Source of the DNA: Streptomyces sp. HUAS ZL42 | GTDB lineage: Bacteria > Actinomycetota > Actinomycetes > Streptomycetales > Streptomycetaceae | Direction: 5' to 3' | Assembly (NCBI RefSeq): GCF_040782645.1 | Contig: NZ_CP160403.1 | Location: 2,294,001 to 2,358,000 of the forward strand | Length of the DNA stretch: 64,000 nucleotides | Shown here: in pieces, positions 1-10,299 of the stretch | How positions within the stretch are numbered: the stretch's first letter is position 1 | Layout of the letters: each line of letters begins with the position of its first letter | The notes under the pieces: generated by a model | Told to the model about the DNA's origin: nothing | The model's input: only the letters and a program-made list of their open reading frames with translations | The model's database searches: none | Program-made: the position numbers and the translations under genes

Positions 1-1418
1 GCTCGGGCCGTAAGTGCCGCGGGGGTGGAGGGCAGGCCCAACTCGGCGGCTGCGCGGCGGATGCCGAGGTCGGCGGGGAGGAAGGCGTCGGGGTCGCCGA
101 GGGCGCGCATCGCGATGACGTCGACCGTCCAGGGGCCGAAGCCCGGCAGGCCCAGCAGCCGGGCGCGGGCCTCCGGCCAGTCGCTCTCCACGCCCAAATG
201 GAGGGTGCCGTCGGCGAGTTGGCCGACCAGGGTGGTGAAGGTGGTACGGCGGGTCCGCGGCATCGCCAGTGAGGCGGGGGCCACGGCCGCCAGTGCCGCG
301 GGGGACGGGAAGAGGTGGGTGAGGCCACCCTCCGGGTCGTCGACGGGGGTTCCGTGCGCGGTGACCAGACGGGCCGCGTGGGTGCGGGCGGCCGCCGTGG
401 AGACCTGCTGGCCCAGTACGGCGCGTACGGCGAACTCCGCCTCGTCGACCGTGCGCGGGACACGTCGGCCGGGGGCCTTGTCCACGAGGGGTGCGAGGAC
501 CGGGTCCGTGCGCAGCTGCTCGTCGATCGCGACCGGGTCGGCGTCCAAGTCCAGCATGCGGCGGCAGCGGCTGATGGCGACGGTCAGGTCGCGCAGGTCG
601 CTGAGGGTGAGGCGGCAGGCGATGTGGTCCGGCTGGGGGGTCAGGGCCACGATGCCATGGCCGTACGGCAGACGGAGCGTGCGGCGGTAGGCGCCGTCCC
701 GCCACTCCTCCACACCCGGTACGGCGGTCGCCGCGAGGTGGCCGAAGAGGTTGTCGGGGTTGAGGGGGGCGCGGAAGGGGAGCCGGAGGGTGAGCGCACC
801 CGAAGCACCCGGGGCGGCCTGTGCGGCCTGTGCGGCCGCGGCGGCTTGGGCGTTCTCCGGCAGCCGGGCCCGCAGCTCGCTCGGGGACAGGGCGAAGACC
901 TCACGCACGGTGTCGTTGAAAGTGCGGATCGAGGAGAAGCCGGCGGCGAAGGCGATCTCCGCCATCGGGAGGGGGGTCGTCTCGATGAGGAGCCTGGCCG
1001 TCTGGGCGCGCTGGGCGCGGGCGAGGGCGAGGGGACCCGCGCCGAGCTCGGCGAGCAGCTGGCGTTCGATCTGCCGGGTGCTGTAGCCCAGGCGGGCGGC
1101 CAGGCCGGGCACGCCCTCACGGTCCACCACGCCGTCGGCGATCAGCCGCATGGCGCGGGCCACGAGGTCGGCCCGCTGGTTCCACTCCGGGGAGCCGGGG
1201 CTGGTGTCCGGTCGGCAGCGCTTGCAGGCCCGGAAACCGGCCTGCTGGCAGGCGGCCGCGCTGGGGTGGAAGGTCATGTTCTCGGGCTTCGGCGGCACGA
1301 CCGGGCAGCTGGGCCGGCAGTAGATGCGGGTGGTGAGGACGGCCGTGAAGAACCATCCGTCGAAGCGTGCGTCCTTGGACTGGACGGCGCGTACACAGCG
1401 TTCCCGATCGGTGTGCAT
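1..1418 (-). CDS. Ada/AlkA-type DNA repair protein (3-methyladenine glycosylase with Ada zinc and AraC domains), partial
   Basis: The reading frame runs off the left edge, so the C-terminus is missing. The N-terminus has an Ada metal-binding domain with four cysteines (YCRPSC early, ACKRCRPD about 35 residues later). An AraC-type helix-turn-helix follows (AEIAFAAGFSSIRTFNDTVREVF). Next come an AlkA N-terminal domain and a HhH-GPD glycosylase core (LPGFGPWTVDVIAMRALGD). Family knowledge: the Cys-rich domain accepts methyl groups or senses alkylation, and the glycosylase excises 3-methyladenine and related alkylated bases. This architecture without the O6-methyltransferase domain is common in actinobacteria. 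I chose ATG at 1418. An in-frame ATG at 1430 is equally possible, because neither has a clear ribosome site. The gene is divergent from the MFS gene; the 175-bp gap between them presumably holds both promoters. Confidence 0.9.
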   Translation of the reverse strand, partial: MHTDRERCVRAVQSKDARFDGWFFTAVLTTRIYCRPSCPVVPPKPENMTFHPSAAACQQAGFRACKRCRPDTSPGSPEWNQRADLVARAMRLIADGVVDREGVPGLAARLGYSTRQIERQLLAELGAGPLALARAQRAQTARLLIETTPLPMAEIAFAAGFSSIRTFNDTVREVFALSPSELRARLPENAQAAAAAQAAQAAPGASGALTLRLPFRAPLNPDNLFGHLAATAVPGVEEWRDGAYRRTLRLPYGHGIVALTPQPDHIACRLTLSDLRDLTVAISRCRRMLDLDADPVAIDEQLRTDPVLAPLVDKAPGRRVPRTVDEAEFAVRAVLGQQVSTAAARTHAARLVTAHGTPVDDPEGGLTHLFPSPAALAAVAPASLAMPRTRRTTFTTLVGQLADGTLHLGVESDWPEARARLLGLPGFGPWTVDVIAMRALGDPDAFLPADLGIRRAAAELGLPSTPAALTAR

Positions 1419-1593
1419 CCCGTTCTGCATGCGTCCAGCATCGGACACCCGCCCGGACGTGGCTGGCGGGAATCCGACATCAACCTTGGCTGTGCAGGGA
1501 CTCGTTCATCTGCGTGTGTGTCGTGGGTAGGGTGCGCCTCATGGGTCAGGGCCGCGCAGCTGGGCAGGGAACAGTCCGTCGCGGGCGGTCGGG

Positions 1594-2757
1594 GTGACGT
1601 CGCCGGGCAGGGCGCCGGGCAGGGCACGGATGTGGCCGCTGTACGCGGCCGGGTTCACCACCGCGTTCGGCGCGCACGGCATCGCCGCGAACCTGGGCGG
1701 TGCCTCGGAGGACGCGGTGACCTCGCTGCTCGTCCTCGGCGGGCTGCTCGCGCTGTACGACGGGGCCGAGGTGCTGCTCAAGCCGGTGTTCGGGACGGTC
1801 GCCGACCGTGTCGGAGCGCGTCCGGTGCTCCTCGGCGGCCTCGTCGCCTTCGCCGCCGCGTCCGCGCTGTACGCCGCCGTGGGCAGCCCGGGCTGGTTGT
1901 GGGCCGCGCGACTGGGCCAGGGCGCTGCGGCATCCGCGTTCTCGCCTGCGGCGTCCGCGCTGGTGGCCCGGCTCAGTCCGGTGGCGGGCCACGGGCGGGC
2001 GTTCGGGAGTTACGGCTTCTACAAGTCCGTCGGCTACACGCTGGGGCCGCTGCTGGGCGGGGTGCTGGTGTGGGCGGGTGGGCTGCGGTTGCTGTTCGGG
2101 GTGCTTGCGGTGGTCGGGGCGGCGGTTGCCGTGTGGGCACTGGTCGCCGTGCCCGTCGTACCGCCGTTGCCGCGTGCCCGGCAGACCGTGCTCGATCTGG
2201 CGCGGCGGCTCGCCGATCCGGCGTTCCTGGTGCCGACGGGTGCGCTTGCGGGGGCGACCGCGGCGCTGTCCGTGGGCGTGGGGTTCCTGCCCGTGTCCGG
2301 GGCGGCGGCTGGGCTCGGGACGGTGGCGACGGGGGCGGCGGTGTCGGTGCTGGCGGGGTGTGCGGCGGTGGTCCAGCCGTGGGCCGGGCGGGCGTTGGAC
2401 GCGGGGCGGATCGGTGTGCGCGGGGGGCTTGTGGGCGGTCTGCTGGTCGCTGCGGGCGGCCTGGGGTGTGCGACGGTGCCGGGGCCGGTGGGGGTGCTGG
2501 TCGCCGCCGCGCTGATCGGGGTCGGGACGGGACTGATCACCCCGCTCGGTTTCGCCGCGCTGGCCTCGGCGACTCCTCGGGAGCGGTTGGGGCAGACGAT
2601 GGGGGCGGCGGAGCTGGGGCGGGAGCTGGGGGATGCGGGTGGGCCGTTGGTTGTTGCCGGGGTGGCTGCGGCTTTGACGTTGACGTATGGGTATGGGGTG
2701 TTGGCCGTGCTGTTGGCTGTGGGGCCGGTGGTGGGCTTGGTTCGGCGGCGCTGGTGA
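1594..2757 (+). CDS. MFS transporter, probable drug/metabolite exporter
   Basis: The product is 387 residues with about twelve hydrophobic segments and the MFS loop motif between helices 2 and 3 (GTVADRVGARPVLLGG). A long hydrophilic linker in the middle and the short length fit a 12-helix proton-coupled antiporter. Substrate cannot be told from sequence. GTG at 1594 opens the frame. ATG at 1630 (MWPLYAAGF) is an attractive alternative because it starts directly before helix 1 and drops an Arg/Pro-rich stretch that looks untranslated. It is divergent from the Ada/AlkA gene, so co-regulation with alkylation repair is conceivable but unproven. Confidence 0.85.
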   Translation: MTSPGRAPGRARMWPLYAAGFTTAFGAHGIAANLGGASEDAVTSLLVLGGLLALYDGAEVLLKPVFGTVADRVGARPVLLGGLVAFAAASALYAAVGSPGWLWAARLGQGAAASAFSPAASALVARLSPVAGHGRAFGSYGFYKSVGYTLGPLLGGVLVWAGGLRLLFGVLAVVGAAVAVWALVAVPVVPPLPRARQTVLDLARRLADPAFLVPTGALAGATAALSVGVGFLPVSGAAAGLGTVATGAAVSVLAGCAAVVQPWAGRALDAGRIGVRGGLVGGLLVAAGGLGCATVPGPVGVLVAAALIGVGTGLITPLGFAALASATPRERLGQTMGAAELGRELGDAGGPLVVAGVAAALTLTYGYGVLAVLLAVGPVVGLVRRRW

Positions 2758-2829
2758 GGCGCCGGTGGGCGCGTGCGGCCGGCGGGGCGACGAACGCAGG
2801 CATGCCCGCGGATTGCGTGCCCGCCCGGC

Positions 2830-3273
2830 TCAGGTCGCCCTCTCCCCTCGTACGGTCAGTGCCCAGATCACCCACACGTCGATCGCCATCATCACGACCG
2901 CCCAGAACGGTGCGTACGGCAGGAAGAGGAACTGGGCGACCAGGCTGAGGGAGGCCAGGAAGATGCCGGTGAGGCGGGCCCAGGTCATGTTCTTGAGCAG
3001 GCCGCCGCCGGTGACGGCGGCCACCGCGCCGAGGATGACGTGGATCCAGCCCCAGCCGGTGAGGTCCAGTTCGTAGACGTACGTGCCGATGCGGGCGTAG
3101 ACGTCGTCGTCGGCGATCGCGGCGATGCCCTGGAGGACGGCGAGTACGCCGCCGCACAGCAGGAGGACGCCTGCGAAGGTCACGCCGCCGCTCACCCGGC
3201 CGTCGCTCCGGTCCGGTGTGCGGCGCGGTGCCGTCCATGCCGTGCCTATCTCGCCCTGAGAGTCATGGCTCAT
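2830..3273 (-). CDS. DUF7144-like four-helix membrane protein
   Basis: A 147-residue protein with a short charged N-terminus and four hydrophobic helices. The signature pieces are GWGWIHVILGAVAAVTGGGLL, NMTWARLTGIFLA and FLFLPYAPFWAVVMMAIDVWVIWAL, typical of the DUF7144 family seen across Streptomyces. Function is unknown. The start ATG at 3273 overlaps the TGA of the upstream 442-residue membrane protein by four bases (ATGA). The two are therefore almost certainly cotranscribed and translationally coupled, suggesting a shared membrane role. Confidence 0.85.
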   Translation of the reverse strand: MSHDSQGEIGTAWTAPRRTPDRSDGRVSGGVTFAGVLLLCGGVLAVLQGIAAIADDDVYARIGTYVYELDLTGWGWIHVILGAVAAVTGGGLLKNMTWARLTGIFLASLSLVAQFLFLPYAPFWAVVMMAIDVWVIWALTVRGERAT

Positions 3274-4598
3274 GCCGTTGTCCCTTCCGTGTCCCCCTTG
3301 GTGTGCGTTCCTGCCGCCGCGTCCTCCGCCACGAAGTCCACGACGCTCAGCGCGAAGAGGAGCGTGAGCGCGAGGCCGATGACCACCCAGCCGGTGGGGT
3401 ACGGCCACAGGACGTACGTCAGGACCGCCGCCGCGACCAGCAGCCAGGTGATCCAGGTGCGGAAGCGGTGCAGGAACGGGCCGACGGGGCCGGTTCGCAG
3501 CCCCGCCCGGTCCGCGGTCGCGCGGACCGCGTGGATGCCGGAGTGCCACAGCCGCCGTACGAGAGCGGCCCGGCGGCCCGGGCCGGTCAGCCAGGCGGCC
3601 ACGGCGATCACCGCGCCGAGGGCCACCACCACCCGCACGCTGGTGCGCAGGAACCGGGTCAGCGTGTTGTAGACGGACTCGGCGGTGGGTGCGGAGACGC
3701 CGAGCGGGAGGGTGTCCAGGTACATCACCCGGAAGACCGTGAGGGCCACGCCCAGCAGCAGGGTGGTGAAGGCGAAGCACAACGAGGCGGCGATCAGTGT
3801 TCGCCGGCGGTGGCCCGAGAGCAGGACGCCCGCCGCGACCAGCAGGACCGCGACCACGGGCAGCCAGAATCCGGCGAGCTGCAGCAGGCGGAAGTACGTC
3901 TTGACCCTGCCGATGTCGTCCGACTCGAGGACGGTCAGTTCGGCGTGGACCCGCGGGATCTTCCCGGCCACCGTCATTCCGGCGTCGACGAGGCGCTGCT
4001 TGACCTGTTCCACCACGGGCCCGAGGTTCACGATCACCGAGTCGTTCTCGAGCCGCACCGAGCCGCGGCCGGTCAGCGCCTCGTTGAGGGCGGCGTGGAT
4101 CCTGCGGTTGGCCTCGGTCCAGATCTGCCGGAAGACGTCGGACGACACGACGGCCTGCGCCTTGTCGTACACGAAGCTGCGGACGGCGCTTTCGAGGGAG
4201 TCGCCGAGCCTGCCGAGGGCCTCGTCGACGAGGGGGCGCTGCGCGGGGGCGACGCCCTCAAGGAGCGCGGGCAGGTCCAGGTGCCGCATCACCGCGTCCG
4301 TGACGCGGGTCGCGGCCTCGTCCCGCACGTTCCGGTCGGCGGCGAGGGGCGCGATCGTGTCGACGTAGCGGTCCGTGTCCCCCACCGTGTCGGCGGTCCA
4401 GGCGGCCACGACGCTCAGCGGGGCGAGCAGGCAGCCGAGGACGACGAGGACGAGGGCGGCGAGGGAACGCACCCGATGCCGCGGAGCACGTTTCGCCTCC
4501 AGCTCCGCGACACGTGCCCGCAGTCGGTCCAGCTCCGTCCGCGTGGCGTCGTCCGTGCCGGAGGCACCGCTGTCCGGCATGGCGGTCTCCTCGTCCAT
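3270..4598 (-). CDS. Hypothetical integral membrane protein, 442 aa
   Basis: An N-terminal cytoplasmic segment holds a short coiled coil (residues about 18-37, RTELDRLRARVAELEAK). One transmembrane helix follows (about 46-68), then a large extracytoplasmic domain (about 70-250, beginning TADTVGDTDRYV), then four or so C-terminal helices. The TDRYV...APLA pattern occurs in many Streptomyces membrane proteins of unknown role. I do not recognise an enzyme or transporter motif. It is the first gene of a two-gene unit with the DUF7144 protein. Upstream, the lpdA terminator separates it from dihydrolipoyl dehydrogenase. Confidence 0.8.
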   Translation of the reverse strand: MDEETAMPDSGASGTDDATRTELDRLRARVAELEAKRAPRHRVRSLAALVLVVLGCLLAPLSVVAAWTADTVGDTDRYVDTIAPLAADRNVRDEAATRVTDAVMRHLDLPALLEGVAPAQRPLVDEALGRLGDSLESAVRSFVYDKAQAVVSSDVFRQIWTEANRRIHAALNEALTGRGSVRLENDSVIVNLGPVVEQVKQRLVDAGMTVAGKIPRVHAELTVLESDDIGRVKTYFRLLQLAGFWLPVVAVLLVAAGVLLSGHRRRTLIAASLCFAFTTLLLGVALTVFRVMYLDTLPLGVSAPTAESVYNTLTRFLRTSVRVVVALGAVIAVAAWLTGPGRRAALVRRLWHSGIHAVRATADRAGLRTGPVGPFLHRFRTWITWLLVAAAVLTYVLWPYPTGWVVIGLALTLLFALSVVDFVAEDAAAGTHTKGDTEGTTA

Positions 4599-4646
4599 CG
4601 GTGCGGCCCGGTGGACTCAAGGACATCCCGCCCGTACGGCGGCGGC

Positions 4647-4688
4647 GAGCGTATCGGGGCCGTCCGGGTGAACGGCCCCGATACGCTC
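4647..4688 (-). terminator. Strong intrinsic terminator after lpdA
   Basis: A perfect 17-bp inverted repeat (arms 4647-4663 and 4672-4688) with an 8-nt loop lies five bases beyond the lpdA stop codon. Its right position and symmetry fit a Streptomyces U-tract-less terminator that insulates lpdA from the downstream membrane-protein pair. Confidence 0.85.
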
Positions 4689-4692
4689 GAGC

Positions 4693-6105
<1,413 letters not shown>

Positions 6106-6216
6106 GGGAAGTTCCTTTTCGGTGTGGTTGAGAGCGTTGGCCAGAAGTGCTGCCCAACGGATTCTTTCGCCCCGTCTTGCTCCTCGCCACACCGATCACG
6201 GACCGGCCGGTGTGAT

Positions 6217-9200
6217 CTATCCCGCGAACTCCCCGGCCGTGGGCCGCCGCGACACCGCCGTCGCCTCGCCGACGTCGGTCAGGGGGCGCAGCCGGTAGGT
6301 GTAGGAGTAGTCCCGGTCGGCGAAGAGCTTGTACTCGTCGTGGGTGTGCGCGCCCCAGCTGTTGTCGCCTCCGACGCCCATCTGCCGGTGGTTCACCCGT
6401 AGGACCACCTCGTCGCGTGGCGTGAGCTGGTAGTCGTGGCGTGCCCCGACGGACAGGTCCTCCGGGGTGAAGTGCGAGGCGTTGATCTCCACCAGCGGCT
6501 CGCCGGAGACGAGCAGACCGGTGCCGTCGCGGCCGGTGAGGGCCGCCCAGCGGACGTCGGTCCTGTTGCCGTTCTCCTGCGGGCGGATGTAGGGGGTCCA
6601 CTGCCCGGAGACGGTCCCGGAGTACAGGCCCACGTCGGTGCCGTCGCGACGGTCCCAGTAGTTCTCCTCGGGTCCGCGGCCGTAGTAGTGCAGCCGCTCC
6701 AGCCGGCCCGGCAGGAACAGCAGGGTGCCGACCTCGGGGATGTACGGCAGGTTCGCGGCGCCGGGGTGCAGCGTGTTGTCGACCTTGATCTCGCCGTTGC
6801 CGAAGACCGTGTACGTGGTGGTGTACGTCGACTCGGTGGCCGTCGGCAGCGTGCCGCTCACCTTGATCTCGACGGCCCTGTCGCGCAGGGCACGCACGCC
6901 GACGCCGGTCACCTTGCGGCCCGCGCCCGCGTCGCGCCAGGTCTGGTTGCGGACGTGCTGGCCGTTTCCGCGGTCGTTGTCGGTGGGGGCACGCCAGAAG
7001 TTCGGCACGGGCCCGGAGGTGATCAGCCGGGTGCCGCCGGCCTCGTACGAGGTGATGGTCCCGCTGCGTTTGTCGACGGTGACGGAGAAGCCGTCGCCGG
7101 TGACGCTCACGGAGGTGTCGCTGTCGTCGTACGTCAGCTCGGGGACGCTCTCCAGCGGTACCGGCGTCACGGCCGGGCTGCCCGCGTCGAGCGGGAGCTG
7201 TGCCCTGGCCACCTCGAAGCCGGCCTTCGCCCACTTCGTGGGCTCCTTGGTGGTGAAGGACAGCTCCAGGAAGTACTCCGCGCCCGGCGCGGGGGAGGCC
7301 GGCAGCCGCACCGGCACGGTGATCTCCTTGCCGGCCAGCGGCGCGACGTCCAGCTGGTCCCGGGTCAGCCGTCCGCGCTGGACGACCTTGCCGTCGGCGA
7401 CGACGGACCAACTCGCGTCGAACTCGCGGAGGTTGGTGAACAGGTACTCGTTGGTGAGGGTCACCGCGCCCGAGGTGCCCGTGGCGTTGATGGCCTGGTA
7501 GACCCGCTTGATCTCGGCTGCCTTGCCGGTGTGGCCGCGGTCGGCGGTGACGATGCCGTCCGCGACGAAGTTCCCGTCGTTGGGGTTGTCGCCCCAGTCG
7601 CCGCCGTACGCGAAGAAGGTCCGCTCGCCGGGCCGCTTCTCGGCGAGCCCGACGGTGGCCGCGTCGAACCAGAACCGCACCCCCTCGTCCCCCGGACCCC
7701 GGCTGTCGGAGGACAGCTCGGCGGCGCTCAGGGCGCGGGCGTAGACGCGCGCCCGGCGGATGGTGCCGCTGAACTCCCGCGTGAAGTTGTCGGCGTCGAC
7801 GGCGAGCCCGAGGGGGGCGGTGTTGCTGCTCGGCCGCCGGGTGGTGGTCCGGGTGGCCCGGACGGTGCCGTCGACGTAGAGGGTCAGCGTGCCCGCGTCC
7901 GCGTCGAAGACACCCGCGATGTGGTGCTCGGTGCCGGTCCAGCCGTCCGGCAGCGCCCAGCCGGCGGAGACCCACTGGCCGCCGCCGTGGATGAAGAACT
8001 CGAGGGTCTTGTTCGTCTGTTTCAGGGCGTACTGGGTGTCCCCCTTGGCGAGGATCGGCTGGTGGTAACCGGTCACGTGCGGGGTGACCCACGCCTCCAG
8101 CGTCAGGGAGCCGGTGAGGTCGAGGCTCGCGTCGCGGGCGAAGAGGGTGGCGCCCAAGACGCCCTCGGCGCGGTCGATGGTGCCGCTGGGGGCGACGATC
8201 TCGCCCCTCAGCGCGCGGGGACCGGTCTCGGTCAGCAGTTTGCGCGTCGGGGTGGGCCAGCTCAGGGACTGGTCGACGAAGTCCCAGATCCAGCCGCCCT
8301 GGAGGACGTCGTGGCGGCGGACGATGTCCCAGTACTTCTTGAAGTTGCCGTTCGAGTTCCCCATCGCGTGGGAGTACTCGATCATGACGTACGGCCGGGT
8401 GTCGGCGGTGTCCTTCGCGCGGGCCTCGACGCGCGAGGGGCTGTCGTACATCTCGGAGCGGATGTCGCTGATGGCCGGCCGGTCGTCGCCCTCGTACTGG
8501 ATGACGCGGGTCGGGTCGTACGACCGGATCCAGTCGTGCATGGCGACGAACGTGCTGCCGCCGCCCGCCTCGTTGCCGAGCGACCAGATGACGACCGAGG
8601 CGTGGTTCTTGTCGCGGTGGACCATGTTCTGGGCGCGGGCGACGCAGGCCCTGGTCCAGTCGGCGTGGTTGCCGGGGTACTCGCCGCGGATGCCGTGGGT
8701 CTCGAGGTTGGTCTCGTCGACCAGGTACAGGCCGTACTGGTCGGCGAGCTCCAGCCACTGCGGGTTGTTCGGGTAGTGCGAGGTGCGGACACTGTTCATG
8801 TTCATCCGCTTGATGATCCTGATGTCCTCGACCATGTCCGCGCGGGTGAGCGCCATGCCGCGGTCGGGGTGCATCTCGTGCCGGTTCGTGCCGCGGAAGG
8901 AGACGGGCTTGCCGTTGATGCGCATCAACCCGTCCTTGAGCGCGAACTCACGCACGCCGACGCGGTGCGAGAGGGTCTCGATCACCGTGCCCGCCGGGTC
9001 GCGCAGCCGCAGGACGGCGGTGTACAGGTACGGGTGCTCGGCCGACCAGAGCTTCGGCTCGGGAACGGCCTTCGCCGCCTGTACGGTCGTCTCGTCGCCG
9101 GCACCGAGGTCCACGGTCTGCTGCAGCGGGCGGGACCAGACCGCGTGTCCACGGGCGTCGTAGAGCTGGGTCTCGACGGAGTAGCGGCCGGCGCCGGAGC

Positions 9201-10092
9201 CGCCGTAGTCGCGCACGCTCGCGGTGACCGACAGCTCTGCGGCCGTGCAGTCGTCGCTCAAGGGGGTGTCCAGCTTGAAGTCGCGCAGGTGAACGGCCGG
9301 AGTGGAGTAGAGGTGGACCGAGCGGAAGATGCCGCTCACCCGGATCATGTCCTGGTCCTCGAGCCAGTCGCCGTCGGAGTAGCGGTACACCTCCACCGCG
9401 ATCTGGTTCGTGCCCGGCCTGAGGTGCGGGGTGATGTCGTACTCGGCGGGGGTGAACGAGTCCTCGTGGTAGCCGACCAGCTCGCCGTTGATCCACACGT
9501 AGTGGGCGGACTTGACGCCCTCGAAGTGCAGGAACGTGCGGCGCCCGGCCCAGTCCCGGGGCACGGTGAAGGTGCGCCTGTACTGGCCCACGGGGTTGTA
9601 GCGGGTCGGGGCGGACGGGGGCTGCGGCTCCTCGCCGAGGCCGTTGGGGCCCCAGTACGGGTACGTGATGTTGACGTAGATCGGGAAGTCGTGGCCGTGC
9701 AGCTGCCAGACGGAGGGGACGGGGATGGTGTCCCAGTCGCTGTCGTCGAGGTCGGTGCGGTGGAAGTCGGCGTCCCGGTCGTCGGGGCGGTCGGCGTGGG
9801 CGAACTTCCACTTCCCGTCGAGGCTCAGCCGGTACGGCGAGCGTGTGCGGTCGGCGGCGAGGGCCTGGGCGACGGTCGCGTACGGCATGAGCGTGGTGTG
9901 CGGGGGCTCGGTTCCCAGCCGGAAGACGTCGATGCGGCCGTTCCACTCGGGGGTTTCCTCGGCCGCGTGCGCCTTGGCCGGGGCGGGGGTGCCGAGGGCG
10001 AGCGCGCCCAGGACCGCGGCTCCCCCCTCCAGGAGACGGCGACGACTGACGGGTGCTCGGTCGGGGCGGTTCCAGTGGTCCAGGGGTGTCAC
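6217..10092 (-). CDS. Secreted GH2 beta-galactosidase with inserted LamG-like domain
   Basis: A 1291-residue LacZ-type glycosidase hydrolysing beta-galactosides. The N-terminus is a twin-arginine signal (SRRRLLEGG, hydrophobic stretch, APAKAHA), so export in folded form is likely. Glycoside hydrolase family 2 sugar-binding, immunoglobulin-like and TIM-barrel domains follow. E508 in VIWSLGNEAGG is the acid/base. E572 in MIEYSHAMGNSNG is the nucleophile, and GGWIWDFVDQSL follows. At about 640-810 a concanavalin/LamG-like jelly roll (LTLEAWVTP, LYVDGT) interrupts the enzyme just after the barrel, making it about 250 residues longer than E. coli LacZ. The C-terminal Bgal_small_N domain (VDKRSGTITSYEAGG, LPYIPEVG) is intact. 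GTG at 10092 has GGAGG eight bases upstream. Confidence 0.93.
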   Translation of the reverse strand: MTPLDHWNRPDRAPVSRRRLLEGGAAVLGALALGTPAPAKAHAAEETPEWNGRIDVFRLGTEPPHTTLMPYATVAQALAADRTRSPYRLSLDGKWKFAHADRPDDRDADFHRTDLDDSDWDTIPVPSVWQLHGHDFPIYVNITYPYWGPNGLGEEPQPPSAPTRYNPVGQYRRTFTVPRDWAGRRTFLHFEGVKSAHYVWINGELVGYHEDSFTPAEYDITPHLRPGTNQIAVEVYRYSDGDWLEDQDMIRVSGIFRSVHLYSTPAVHLRDFKLDTPLSDDCTAAELSVTASVRDYGGSGAGRYSVETQLYDARGHAVWSRPLQQTVDLGAGDETTVQAAKAVPEPKLWSAEHPYLYTAVLRLRDPAGTVIETLSHRVGVREFALKDGLMRINGKPVSFRGTNRHEMHPDRGMALTRADMVEDIRIIKRMNMNSVRTSHYPNNPQWLELADQYGLYLVDETNLETHGIRGEYPGNHADWTRACVARAQNMVHRDKNHASVVIWSLGNEAGGGSTFVAMHDWIRSYDPTRVIQYEGDDRPAISDIRSEMYDSPSRVEARAKDTADTRPYVMIEYSHAMGNSNGNFKKYWDIVRRHDVLQGGWIWDFVDQSLSWPTPTRKLLTETGPRALRGEIVAPSGTIDRAEGVLGATLFARDASLDLTGSLTLEAWVTPHVTGYHQPILAKGDTQYALKQTNKTLEFFIHGGGQWVSAGWALPDGWTGTEHHIAGVFDADAGTLTLYVDGTVRATRTTTRRPSSNTAPLGLAVDADNFTREFSGTIRRARVYARALSAAELSSDSRGPGDEGVRFWFDAATVGLAEKRPGERTFFAYGGDWGDNPNDGNFVADGIVTADRGHTGKAAEIKRVYQAINATGTSGAVTLTNEYLFTNLREFDASWSVVADGKVVQRGRLTRDQLDVAPLAGKEITVPVRLPASPAPGAEYFLELSFTTKEPTKWAKAGFEVARAQLPLDAGSPAVTPVPLESVPELTYDDSDTSVSVTGDGFSVTVDKRSGTITSYEAGGTRLITSGPVPNFWRAPTDNDRGNGQHVRNQTWRDAGAGRKVTGVGVRALRDRAVEIKVSGTLPTATESTYTTTYTVFGNGEIKVDNTLHPGAANLPYIPEVGTLLFLPGRLERLHYYGRGPEENYWDRRDGTDVGLYSGTVSGQWTPYIRPQENGNRTDVRWAALTGRDGTGLLVSGEPLVEINASHFTPEDLSVGARHDYQLTPRDEVVLRVNHRQMGVGGDNSWGAHTHDEYKLFADRDYSYTYRLRPLTDVGEATAVSRRPTAGEFAG

Positions 10093-10299
10093 GCGCTCAA
10101 CCTCCCGGTTTGGGGTGGAAGTTGATGTCGAGTCAGATCACGACCAGCGGTGGTGGCGTTGCTGCTGAGCCGGGCTCACCCTAAGACCCGAACACAAACC
10201 AATCAATGATCCTGTCGTAATGTGTGCGTTCTTGATGGGCCGTCTGGCTGAGAACAGCCGATGAGGCCAGGCGGGGGGGGGACAGGACCCGGCGGCCGG

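Noticed and set aside
10273..10281. Nine-G homopolymer
   Set aside because: Single short run in an intergenic gap; no structural partner, may vary by sequencing.
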